Shown here piece by piece: positions 1 to 6,754 of a stretch of DNA of 20,210 nucleotides; within the stretch, counting starts at the first letter, position 1, and the number at the start of each line of letters is the position of its first letter. Source of the stretch: a virus; the IMG/VR virus record IMGVR_UViG_3300035698_010002, positions 1-20,210 of that record, one strand, 5' to 3'. Below the pieces are notes generated by a model. That model had not been told where the DNA came from and did not search any database. It saw only the letters and a program-made list of their open reading frames with translations. The position numbers and the translations under genes were made by a program.

Positions 1-150
1 ACTGCGTTTGAAACTATTATAGTAAATATTAATGGGGTAAAAGAAAATGTAGTACAAAATGTTTTGGATATGAAATCAAAAGATTTTGATTTTGTGGTTA
101 AAGAAATTAATAAAGTTACAAACGCAGACGAGGAGGTAAAAAACTCATAA
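1..150 (+). CDS. Tail assembly chaperone, upstream (gpG-like) product, 5'-truncated
   Basis: Frame 1 is open from the window edge to a TAA at 148-150 (49 codons); the start lies outside the window. The fragment is acidic and lysine-rich and not recognisable by motif. Its position just before a tape measure gene, and the -1 slippery heptamer overlapping its last codons, match the G product of the lambda-type G/GT tail assembly chaperone pair. That protein coats the tape measure during tail polymerisation and is absent from the virion. Inference rests on synteny and the frameshift signal rather than sequence similarity. Confidence 0.7.
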   Translation, partial: TAFETIIVNINGVKENVVQNVLDMKSKDFDFVVKEINKVTNADEEVKNS

Positions 151-180
151 AGTGCGAGTATAGTAGTTTGCTATCTCGTG
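138..180 (+). promoter_or_regulatory. Programmed -1 ribosomal frameshift site: A AAA AAC heptamer plus hairpin
   Basis: The heptamer A-AAA-AAC occupies 138-144 in the exact X-XXY-YYZ register of the upstream frame (codons GTA AAA AAC), two codons before that frame's TAA stop. A hairpin follows about 9 nt later. Bases 154-158 pair with 175-179 (one G·U) and 160-163 pair with 171-174, with T159 bulged and a 7-nt loop at 164-170. After slippage the -1 frame is open through CTC ATA AAG… to 362. This is the canonical arrangement for synthesis of the GT fusion in tailed phages. Confidence 0.88.
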
Positions 181-362
181 GGAAAGGGCGGGTATCGTAT
201 GAGTTATCGATTGTTTTACTTTGTCACGAAATGAAATGGGATTATTTCACTTACCTTAAACAACCCTCTTGGTTTATATCTGCATTGACTGAAAAGATAA
301 ATACGGAAGTTACATATCAAAATAATGAAAACAAAAGGGAACAACGAAAATTAAGAAAATAA
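144..362 (+). CDS. Tail assembly chaperone, -1 frame (T) extension
   Basis: This frame has no credible independent start (a TTG at 168 lies inside the frameshift hairpin). It is continuously open from the slippery site at 138-144 to the TAA at 360-362, so it is best read as the T half of a G-T fusion made by -1 frameshifting. The segment encodes about 72 residues. It includes a WDYFTYLKQPSWF stretch typical of the second domain of phage tail assembly chaperones and ends in a basic tail. In lambda-like phages the T domain contacts the major tail protein and recruits it to the gpG-coated tape measure. Stop and tape measure start are 7 nt apart. Family assignment is by context, frameshift architecture and the aromatic motif. 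Confidence 0.8.
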   Translation, partial: LIKCEYSSLLSRGKGRVSYELSIVLLCHEMKWDYFTYLKQPSWFISALTEKINTEVTYQNNENKREQRKLRK

Positions 363-369
363 TATAGCA

Positions 370-2508
370 ATGACATGTAAATTACAAATATTAGTACAAG
401 CCAAAGACGAAGCTACAAAAGTTTTGCAAGGAATGAATACTACTTTCAAGAAAACTGGTATATCACTTGATAAAGTTTCTAGACAGGCTAAGATAGCTGG
501 AACTGCAATAACAGGTTTTGGTGTTTCAATGGCTGGTACTGCAATAAAATCTGCTGTTAATTTTGAGCAAGCTATGTCAGATGTTAATACCTTATTTGAT
601 GATAGCGGAGAACAAGTAAAAGTATTAGGAGATGGAATAAAAGAATTGTTAAAAACAACTCCTAAGACTGCTGAGGATTTAGGTGCTTCTGCTTATGCTA
701 TTGTTTCAGCAGGAGTTAGTGACGCTAGTGATGCAATTAAAGTATTAAATGATAGTCAAAAGTTAGCAGTAGGTGGTTTAGGTACAACAGCAGAAGCAAC
801 AGATATATTAACTTCCGCTATGAATGCCTTCGAAAAAGGAGTTGAAGATTCTGGCAATATAGCTAATGCTTTTTTCTTAGCAGTTGATAGCGGTAAAACA
901 ACTGTATCTGAATTAGCACAAGGTTTTGGTCAGGTAGCACCATTAGCAAATGAAATGGGAGTTGAATTTGAAGATTTGATATCTGCTACTTCGGCAATGA
1001 CGGTGTCAGGTTTAAAAGCATCAATTGCATATACTCAAGTTAGAGCAGCATTATCTAATTTAGCAAAACCGACTAAAGAAATGCAAGAGGCTATGGATGA
1101 ACTTGGTGTTAGTAATTTTGATGCAATGCTACAAAGTGAAGGATTAGTTGGTACTTTCGGACAACTAAGAGATGTGGCTGAAAAAAATAATATCCCTTTG
1201 GCAAAGATGTTTGGTTCAGTTGAAGGATTAAATGCAATGTTGATGTTAACTGGGAAGGCTGGCGAGAACGCTACTGGAATAATGGACACAATGAAAAATA
1301 GTACGGATAGTTTACAAATAGCATTTGAAAAACAGACTAAAACAACAGCAGCTCAATATGCTATACTTAAAAACAATTTAAATGTTGCGATGATAGAATT
1401 AGGTACTCAGATATTACCGATGATATTACCTCTAATACAGCAATTAACAGATTTTATTGGAAACGTTGATACAAAGACTTTAAAATGGGTTACTGGACTT
1501 ACATTAGTGATTGGACCGTTATTATTACTTCTTGGATTCTTACCATCAATCATAGCTGGTTTAGGTTTCTTAGCAACTGCTATTAGTGCAGTTGGTTCGG
1601 CATTATTAATTTTAGCAGCGAATCCAATTGGTATTGTAATTATTGCACTTGCTGCAATTGGACTTGCAGTTTATAAAATAATAAAGAACTGGGATGAAAT
1701 AAAAGCGGCTACAATAGCAACTTGGAATGTTATTGCAAGTGTATTGTCTGCAGTATGGAATTTAATTGCAGCGGCAGCTAGATTTGTTTGGGACGCTATT
1801 GCTGGATACTTTATAGAGAAATGGGAAATGATAAAATCTATTTTTACAGTTGCTACAAATTTTATAGTAGGATTGATGGAAATGTTCTTTAACTTGTTAG
1901 GTACGGACACATTATTATATATGGAAGCATTCAGAGAAACTATTTCATCTGTCCTCGAAATAATAAAAACTATTTGGATAACAATTTGGAATACTATTAC
2001 TGCTCATTTTATAATGCAATGGAACATTATTAAGAAAATATTAACTACTTTAGGTAGTGTTATTGCAGGAATACTAAACGTAGCAAAAGAAAGCATATTA
2101 GGGGCATGGAATTTTATATGGAATGCCCTTGTAGAAAGAACTAACCAATTTGTTACAGATGTTAAAGCACCAATACAAGGGGTTGTCGATTGGATTCAAG
2201 AAAAGATAGATTCAATTATGGGAGCATACAATTCTGCTAAAGAAAAAGTTAAAGATGTATTCGGTGGCATAGTTGCAAAGGGAGCATCCGTAACTGGATT
2301 TGCAGATGGAGGAATAGTGACTCGTCCAACATTAGGCATGGTTGGAGAAGCTGGACCAGAAGCTATAATCCCATTAAATAAAACAGGTGGTTTTGGTAGT
2401 ACTATAATAAATATAACTGGTAATACTTTATTAGATGAAGATGTGGCAGAAAAGATAGGCGATATGATATTAAGAACTGTAAAAACAAATCAATTAGTAT
2501 CCGAATAA
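370..2508 (+). CDS. Phage tail tape measure protein (TP901 core family)
   Basis: A 712-residue protein that would set tail length and travel to the host membrane at DNA injection. The N-terminal ~40 residues form a lysine-rich helix (QAKDEATKVLQGMN). Residues ~60-330 match the TP901 tape-measure core by eye, with AVNFEQAMSDVNTLF, a TTAEATDILTSAMNAF segment and a SATSAMTVSGLKASIAYTQV segment. Residues ~372-440 are a long hydrophobic stretch with several potential membrane segments, followed by tryptophan-rich repeats of the IWNTITAHF type. The C-terminus carries the GFADGGIV…VGEAGPEAIIPL motif that is very common at the end of tape measures. It is short for the family, implying a short tail, roughly 100 nm at the usual ~1.5 Å per residue (inference). 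The start has an A/T-rich upstream and no Shine-Dalgarno. Confidence 0.93.
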   Translation: MTCKLQILVQAKDEATKVLQGMNTTFKKTGISLDKVSRQAKIAGTAITGFGVSMAGTAIKSAVNFEQAMSDVNTLFDDSGEQVKVLGDGIKELLKTTPKTAEDLGASAYAIVSAGVSDASDAIKVLNDSQKLAVGGLGTTAEATDILTSAMNAFEKGVEDSGNIANAFFLAVDSGKTTVSELAQGFGQVAPLANEMGVEFEDLISATSAMTVSGLKASIAYTQVRAALSNLAKPTKEMQEAMDELGVSNFDAMLQSEGLVGTFGQLRDVAEKNNIPLAKMFGSVEGLNAMLMLTGKAGENATGIMDTMKNSTDSLQIAFEKQTKTTAAQYAILKNNLNVAMIELGTQILPMILPLIQQLTDFIGNVDTKTLKWVTGLTLVIGPLLLLLGFLPSIIAGLGFLATAISAVGSALLILAANPIGIVIIALAAIGLAVYKIIKNWDEIKAATIATWNVIASVLSAVWNLIAAAARFVWDAIAGYFIEKWEMIKSIFTVATNFIVGLMEMFFNLLGTDTLLYMEAFRETISSVLEIIKTIWITIWNTITAHFIMQWNIIKKILTTLGSVIAGILNVAKESILGAWNFIWNALVERTNQFVTDVKAPIQGVVDWIQEKIDSIMGAYNSAKEKVKDVFGGIVAKGASVTGFADGGIVTRPTLGMVGEAGPEAIIPLNKTGGFGSTIINITGNTLLDEDVAEKIGDMILRTVKTNQLVSE

Positions 2509-2509
2509 T

Positions 2510-4030
2510 ATGGCAATAGTAATTAAAATAAATGATGTTGATAAGACAAAATTTGTCAGAGTTAATAGTTTTAGAATTGACAATATATTGACGAGTCAAG
2601 TAGATAGATGCAAACTTTCAATTTCAAAAGTACGAGGAGGTTCTATTTTGAATTATTCTCCAACAATAGGACAAGATGTTACTGCTACTAACAACGGTAC
2701 AAAGATTTTTGGTGGAATAATAGTTAGGGTTAATCAAGTTTTAGATAGTAGTGGCATTTTAGTTTTTGATGTTGAATGCGAAGATTATACAAGAATTTTA
2801 AATAGGAAGTTAGTACCAGATACATATAGTAAGCAAACTGTTAATCAGATTATAATATCAATGGTAGATACATATCTTTTAGGTGAGGGAGTTACTTATG
2901 CTAATGTAGATTGTACTACTGAAATAGATTATGTAGGATTTAATTATTTACCATTAGCAAAATGTATTCAACAACTTGCTGACACGGTGGGTTATGATTG
3001 GTATATTGATTATGATAAAGATATTCATTTTTTCGCTAAAGACGCTACGAATGCACCTTTCGACATACAAGATGATGACGCTAGTTATGTTACTAATAGC
3101 TTAAGGTTACAAAAAGATAATTCGCAAGTAAGAAATACGGTTTATGTTAGGGGTGGTGAATATTTAGGTTCGACTTTTACGACAGAAATTGAGGCAGACG
3201 GTACTAGAAATATATTTGATATAGCATATAAATATAGTGATTTAACAGTTACGTTAACAGGGCAACCATTATCAATAGGTCTAGATTATTTAGATGATGC
3301 AAATAGCTATGATGCATTATGGAATTTTGAAGAAAAGCTTATAAGATTTAAAGATGCTGATAAGCCAAGTGTAGGATCTGCTATGAGAGTTGGTGGAAGA
3401 CCTTATTTACCAGTTAGAGTTAAAACAGCAAACAATGATGCTATTACTGCAATGGCTACTGCTGAAGGCGGATCTGGAGTATATGAATATTTAATAATTG
3501 ATAAATCAATTAAAACAAAGCCCGAGGCTATTGCTCGAGCAAATGCAGAATTAGACGCTTACAAGTCTAGTTTAATAGAAGGAACATTTCAAACTTATAC
3601 TGACGGTTTAAAATCTGGACAAAGATTAAGAATCAATTCAACAGCACATGATATTGATGATTATTATTTAATAAATAGAGTTACTACAAAAATGCGAACG
3701 TATAATACTTTTCAATATAATGTCACCGTAGTAACGACAAAAACGTATGGTATTATAGAATGGATGCAACAACAATTAACTGATAAGAATAGTCAAATTA
3801 CAATTGATGCTGATGAGATTATAGATTTAATTGAAGCCCAATCAGAAGCAACTTCAATATCAGAAACCTTAACATCTTCTATAGACCATAATATGCAAAC
3901 AGAATTAATTTCAATAGCTGAAACATTTACAGCTCAAAGTTTAAATTATGATGTAGAATGGGTTTATGCAACAATGACTCCTTCGGGAGTAAGAAGACAG
4001 GGTACTTATGACGCAACTTATTACGAATAA
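2510..4030 (+). CDS. Tail baseplate hub-like protein
   Basis: A 506-residue protein starting one base after the tape measure stop, so translationally coupled to it. The N-terminal half reads like gp27/gpD-type hub proteins: DKTKFVRVNSFRID, a beta-rich IFGGIIVRVNQ segment, then VECEDYTRILNRKLVPDTY and CIQQLADTVGYDWYIDYDKDIHFF. The last is the common phrase in phage hub proteins that scan a reduced plane. The C-terminal ~80 residues are glutamine/serine/threonine-rich and probably helical. In siphoviruses the gene after the tape measure is often a distal tail protein and the next is the hub; here only one such gene is present, so it may combine roles. Catalytic residues were not identified. Confidence 0.72.
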   Translation: MAIVIKINDVDKTKFVRVNSFRIDNILTSQVDRCKLSISKVRGGSILNYSPTIGQDVTATNNGTKIFGGIIVRVNQVLDSSGILVFDVECEDYTRILNRKLVPDTYSKQTVNQIIISMVDTYLLGEGVTYANVDCTTEIDYVGFNYLPLAKCIQQLADTVGYDWYIDYDKDIHFFAKDATNAPFDIQDDDASYVTNSLRLQKDNSQVRNTVYVRGGEYLGSTFTTEIEADGTRNIFDIAYKYSDLTVTLTGQPLSIGLDYLDDANSYDALWNFEEKLIRFKDADKPSVGSAMRVGGRPYLPVRVKTANNDAITAMATAEGGSGVYEYLIIDKSIKTKPEAIARANAELDAYKSSLIEGTFQTYTDGLKSGQRLRINSTAHDIDDYYLINRVTTKMRTYNTFQYNVTVVTTKTYGIIEWMQQQLTDKNSQITIDADEIIDLIEAQSEATSISETLTSSIDHNMQTELISIAETFTAQSLNYDVEWVYATMTPSGVRRQGTYDATYYE

Positions 4031-4039
4031 TTAAAATAT

Positions 4040-4513
4040 ATGAAACAAGAAAAAGTATGTCTGAGAGGACATTATAAAATAACAATACAAGATGCTAAGA
4101 CTGGCAAGATTAAACGTGTTTACGAAGAGGTAAATATTATTCCAACAGTTGGAAGAACTATGATTGCTAATAATTTAACTAATACAAGCCCAACTAATAC
4201 GATGCTTGTAAATTATGTAGCTCTTGGTACTGGAACAACGGCTGTAGCAAACGGGGATACAGCACTTGAAACAGAAGTGTATAGAAATTCTACTGCAAGT
4301 AGAACTAATTCAACTAATGTAGGTTATGTCACAGGATTTTTCTCGGCTACAGAAGATGATGACACTTATTATGAAGCAGGTATATTTTCAGATGCTACTG
4401 GTGTTGCAGATAGTGGAATTTTATTTAGCCATGTTTTATTAAATGCACCAACTGGAATTGCAAAGAGTAATACAGAATCGCTTACGGTCGACTGGACGAT
4501 TTCTGTAAACTAA
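4040..4513 (+). CDS. Tail fiber-type structural protein
   Basis: A 157-residue protein of a type common next to tail fibers in uncultured phages. It has an N-terminal basic strand (GHYKITIQDAKTGKIKRV), then NIIPTVGRTMIANNL and VALGTGTTAVANGDTALETEV. A second half reads YYEAGIFSDATGVADSGILFSHVLL and ends in a beta-rich TVDWTISV. This pattern resembles proteins annotated as phage tail or tail-collar structural components; I see no enzymatic motif. It is separated from the hub gene by 9 nt and has the usual …aaaatatATG start. The homing endonuclease cassette follows directly, splitting it from the next tail gene. Confidence 0.6.
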   Translation: MKQEKVCLRGHYKITIQDAKTGKIKRVYEEVNIIPTVGRTMIANNLTNTSPTNTMLVNYVALGTGTTAVANGDTALETEVYRNSTASRTNSTNVGYVTGFFSATEDDDTYYEAGIFSDATGVADSGILFSHVLLNAPTGIAKSNTESLTVDWTISVN

Positions 4514-4523
4514 TACAATAGAC

Positions 4524-4552
4524 TTGACTTTTACAATAATATGATTTATAAT
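4524..4552 (+). promoter_or_regulatory. Sigma70-type promoter for the HNH endonuclease
   Basis: TTGACT (4524-4529), a 17-bp spacer, and a perfect TATAAT (4547-4552). Predicted transcription start is near 4559, giving a ~21-nt leader before the ATG at 4580. The HNH gene therefore seems to carry its own promoter inside the late tail operon. Confidence 0.8.
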
Positions 4553-4579
4553 TAAGATATAATTCTTAAATATAAATTT

Positions 4580-5227
4580 ATGCATTGGTCGAAAAATCCA
4601 AAAATTAGAGAAAAAGTATTAAAAAAAATAAGCGAAAGTAATATTGGAAGAATTTCACCAAGAAAAGGTGTTAAACTTTCTAAAGAAATAAAAAATAAAA
4701 TAAGTAAAAGTAAAAAAGGTCAAATCCCATGGATAAAAGGAAAACATCACACAAAAGAATCAAACAAAAAAAATAGCGAGACTCACAAAAAAAATTACAT
4801 AAAAGAATTACATCCAAATTATGGAAAAAAATTAAGTAAAGAAATTTGTAAGAAAAAAAGCAATTCAATGAAAAAAGCATATGAAGATGACAAAATGCCT
4901 CATATGAAAAAGGTTTGGAAAGATAGTAATAAAAGATGGCTAGGTGAAAATAATCCTAGATGGTCTGGCGGAAGATATGAAAATAGAGCCGGATATGTAA
5001 TGGTCCATGATGATAAAAATAGATGGAGAGTAGAACATAGAGTAGTAGTTGAAAGAATAATAGGTAGAGAATTAAAAAGAAGTGAAACTATTCATCATAT
5101 AAATGAAATAAAAAATGATAATAGAAAAGAAAATTTATATTATTTTCAGAATGATAGCTTGCATAAAAGACATCATGGATTAAAAAATAAGCCAATATTA
5201 AAATCTAATTTATATTTGATTAAATAA
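4580..5227 (+). CDS. NUMOD3/HNH free-standing homing endonuclease
   Basis: A 215-residue, very lysine-rich protein. The N-terminal ~75 residues contain NUMOD3-like DNA-binding modules: SESNIGRISPRKGVKLS, then ISKSKKGQIPWIKGKHHT. Similar elements recur near residues 75-135 (HPNYGKKLS, ENNPRWSGG). The C-terminal part is an HNH_3-type nuclease core with VEHRVVVERIIGRELKRSE, His172-His173 (IHHIN), KNDNRKENL and a terminal LHKRHHG. Such enzymes nick or cut an allele lacking the insertion and are copied in by repair. It has its own promoter and sits between two tail structural genes. Codon use is even more A-rich than that of its tail-gene neighbours, consistent with separate acquisition. Confidence 0.9.
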   Translation: MHWSKNPKIREKVLKKISESNIGRISPRKGVKLSKEIKNKISKSKKGQIPWIKGKHHTKESNKKNSETHKKNYIKELHPNYGKKLSKEICKKKSNSMKKAYEDDKMPHMKKVWKDSNKRWLGENNPRWSGGRYENRAGYVMVHDDKNRWRVEHRVVVERIIGRELKRSETIHHINEIKNDNRKENLYYFQNDSLHKRHHGLKNKPILKSNLYLIK

Positions 5228-5266
5228 TTGGACTATTACAATTAGTTAACAAATAAATTTAAATAT

Positions 5267-6418
5267 ATGGGTAAAACAATTAATACATTAGTTGCAGGAA
5301 ATGATATTCTAGCTTCTGAACTCAATACAAATTTAGAAAGTGTTCAAAATAATTTTGGTGGTGATGCAACAGATGGAGTATTAAATGTGGCTGCAGGTAC
5401 AACAACTTTAGATATAGGGAATGCATCTGTGTTTATAAAAGATTATACTACTATGACAGTTGCTGGCGGTGCTACTTTAGCTTTTCAAAATCCTGCAACG
5501 ACAGGTACTTTAGTAATATTAAAATGCAGAGGTGCTGTTGATATTTCTGGTGCTATAAATTTAAGTGGGATTGGTGGTGCGAAAGGGGCTGGTGGTGCAG
5601 GAGCTGATGGAACAGGAGCAGCGGCAGGCGATGGTACAGACGGAACTCAAGCTATTTTAATTTTAGATGATACGACTACCCATTTTGGCGATAAGGGAGA
5701 TAAAGGAACTGCTACTGGTGGATCAGGGGGTACTGCTGGTGCAATTTATACAAATAAATTTTTATATGTTACTCCAAGTGCATCTAGAGCGACTAGAAAA
5801 TCTTATCACTTAACTCCTGGTTCTGGAGGTGGTGGCGGGGGCGGAGGTCATTCTATAGCTGGAGGAGGAAATCCTGGTGGAAGCGGTGGCGATGGTGGAA
5901 ATGGAGGCGGTGCTTTAATTATAGAGTGTGCAGGCACTTTGGATTTTACGGGTACGATTGATTTAGGTGGCGATGTTGGCACTGCTGGAGATAATGTGGC
6001 TGGAAGTTATGAAAATGCAGCTGCAGGCGGTGGCGGTGGAGGGGGTGCATCAGGACAAGCATTAATAATTTATAATGCTGTAGGAACTAATACGGGTACT
6101 ATAACGGCTGACGGAGGGGCTGGAGCTGCAGGTGGCGATAATTCTGGCAGTGCTAGTGGCGTAGGATTAGCTGGCGGAGGTGGTGGTGGAGCTGGTGGAG
6201 GAGTATACGCTGGAGCTGGTGGAGCTGGTGGAGCTGGTGGTAATCAACAGCAAAATGGAGTTAATGGTTCGAACGCAGGTGGTATTGGTGCTGGCGGTGG
6301 AGCTGGTGGTGGCGGTGGTGCTGCTGGAGGCAGTGGATCTACAACAGGCGGAATAGCAGGAACTGGTGGAGCAACTGATAGTGATAATTATTTGATTGTA
6401 GAAAATACTATGTTTTAA
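5267..6418 (+). CDS. Polyglycine-rich tail adhesin/receptor-binding-like protein
   Basis: A 383-residue protein. Residues 1-100 form a mixed-sequence anchor (ILASELNTNLESVQNNFGG, then a beta-rich TTLDIGNASVFIKDY). From about residue 100 onward the chain is dominated by glycine runs, including eight consecutive Gly near residue 190 and a GAGGAGGAGG block near 320. Short hydrophobic strands such as GALIIECAGTLDF and GQALIIYNAVG separate the glycine segments. Polyglycine-II helix bundles are known from phage adhesins (S16 gp38-type), where loops between glycine strands bind the receptor. The alternation of glycine blocks and short strands suggests a similar scaffold (inference). Locally GC-rich, short-unit tandem repeats (9-bp GGAGCTGGT near 6212-6238) could vary in number. 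Host-recognition role is inferred from position and composition. Confidence 0.65.
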   Translation: MGKTINTLVAGNDILASELNTNLESVQNNFGGDATDGVLNVAAGTTTLDIGNASVFIKDYTTMTVAGGATLAFQNPATTGTLVILKCRGAVDISGAINLSGIGGAKGAGGAGADGTGAAAGDGTDGTQAILILDDTTTHFGDKGDKGTATGGSGGTAGAIYTNKFLYVTPSASRATRKSYHLTPGSGGGGGGGGHSIAGGGNPGGSGGDGGNGGGALIIECAGTLDFTGTIDLGGDVGTAGDNVAGSYENAAAGGGGGGGASGQALIIYNAVGTNTGTITADGGAGAAGGDNSGSASGVGLAGGGGGGAGGGVYAGAGGAGGAGGNQQQNGVNGSNAGGIGAGGGAGGGGGAAGGSGSTTGGIAGTGGATDSDNYLIVENTMF

Positions 6419-6429
6419 ATATTAATTAT

Positions 6430-6540
6430 ATGCTAAGAAAAATATTAAAAACTTTACTTTGGTTAGCATTCTGGTTTGTAGTTGTTTGGGGTTGGTTTTG
6501 GTTTATCATGGTAATGTATTTTACTATAAAAATGAGATAA
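6430..6540 (+). CDS. Small single-span membrane protein
   Basis: A 36-residue ORF with the local …aattatATG start. It encodes a basic N-terminus (MLRKILK), a hydrophobic tryptophan-rich span (residues ~8-30, LLWLAFWFVVVWGWFWF) and a short basic tail. One membrane segment is clear. It lies between the adhesin and the cysteine peptidase in the likely lysis/tail-tip region, so a lysis accessory or small holin role is possible but not shown. Confidence 0.5.
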   Translation: MLRKILKTLLWLAFWFVVVWGWFWFIMVMYFTIKMR

Positions 6541-6549
6541 GGAGGTTCA

Positions 6550-6720
6550 ATGTGGAACACAAAGAAGCTGTACGCTTACGCAGAATTGTACGGTATCTAT
6601 TGGACAAATACCCTGTCCAATACTTCTCTGCAACTCCTCAAAAAAGGCAAAGCGTTATTGAAAAACTTTGCAACCATCCGTTCTTTAAGAAAGAAAAATA
6701 GTCGTAGGCGAAGACTTTAA
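6550..6720 (+). CDS. Small basic ORF (ATG reading), overlapping alternative frame
   Basis: A 56-residue ORF starting at an ATG 4 nt after GGAGG (6541-6545), one of very few Shine-Dalgarno-like sequences in the window. It ends in a strongly basic KKNSRRRRL tail. The product is not recognised. Almost its whole length overlaps the GTG-started ORF at 6552-6701 in another frame; I cannot decide from sequence alone which is translated. Its stop lies in the loop of the hairpin at 6705-6729. Confidence 0.3.
   Translation: MWNTKKLYAYAELYGIYWTNTLSNTSLQLLKKGKALLKNFATIRSLRKKNSRRRRL
6552..6701 (+). CDS. Small ORF (GTG reading), overlapping alternative frame
   Basis: A 49-residue ORF from a GTG placed 6 nt after GGAGG, the better Shine-Dalgarno spacing. 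The product looks helical and amphipathic (AVRLRRIVRYLLDKYP, then RQSVIEKLCNHPFF). Its frame stays open upstream to about 6459 inside the membrane-protein ORF, but no good start lies there. It competes with the ATG ORF at 6550-6720. The region has more G and C than its surroundings, which suggests a different origin. Function unknown. Confidence 0.35.
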   Translation: MEHKEAVRLRRIVRYLLDKYPVQYFSATPQKRQSVIEKLCNHPFFKKEK

Positions 6721-6729
6721 ACTCGCCTA
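6705..6729 (+). other. Perfect 7-bp inverted repeat (RNA hairpin)
   Basis: TAGGCGA (6705-6711) and TCGCCTA (6723-6729) form a perfect stem with an 11-nt loop that contains the stop of the 6550 ORF. No T-tract follows, so it is not a standard intrinsic terminator; it may mark an mRNA processing or stability element ahead of the peptidase gene. Confidence 0.45.
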
Positions 6730-6754
6730 AATTACTAAGAGGTAAATTAAATAT

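Larger units (their letters stand above)
4509..5245 (+). repeat. Imperfect direct repeats flanking the HNH cassette
   Basis: ACTAATACAATAG at 4509-4521 and ACTATTACAATTAG at 5232-5245 are the same word apart from one substitution and one inserted base. They bracket the promoter and endonuclease gene almost exactly. In an A+T-rich genome a chance match is possible, so this is only a candidate trace of insertion or of recombination during homing. Confidence 0.35.

Noticed and set aside
1035-1289. Reverse-strand ORFs across the tape measure and other genes (for example 1035-1289, 1671-1910, 18929-19210).
   Set aside because: They lie antisense inside strongly supported genes, lack start context and look like low-complexity shadows.
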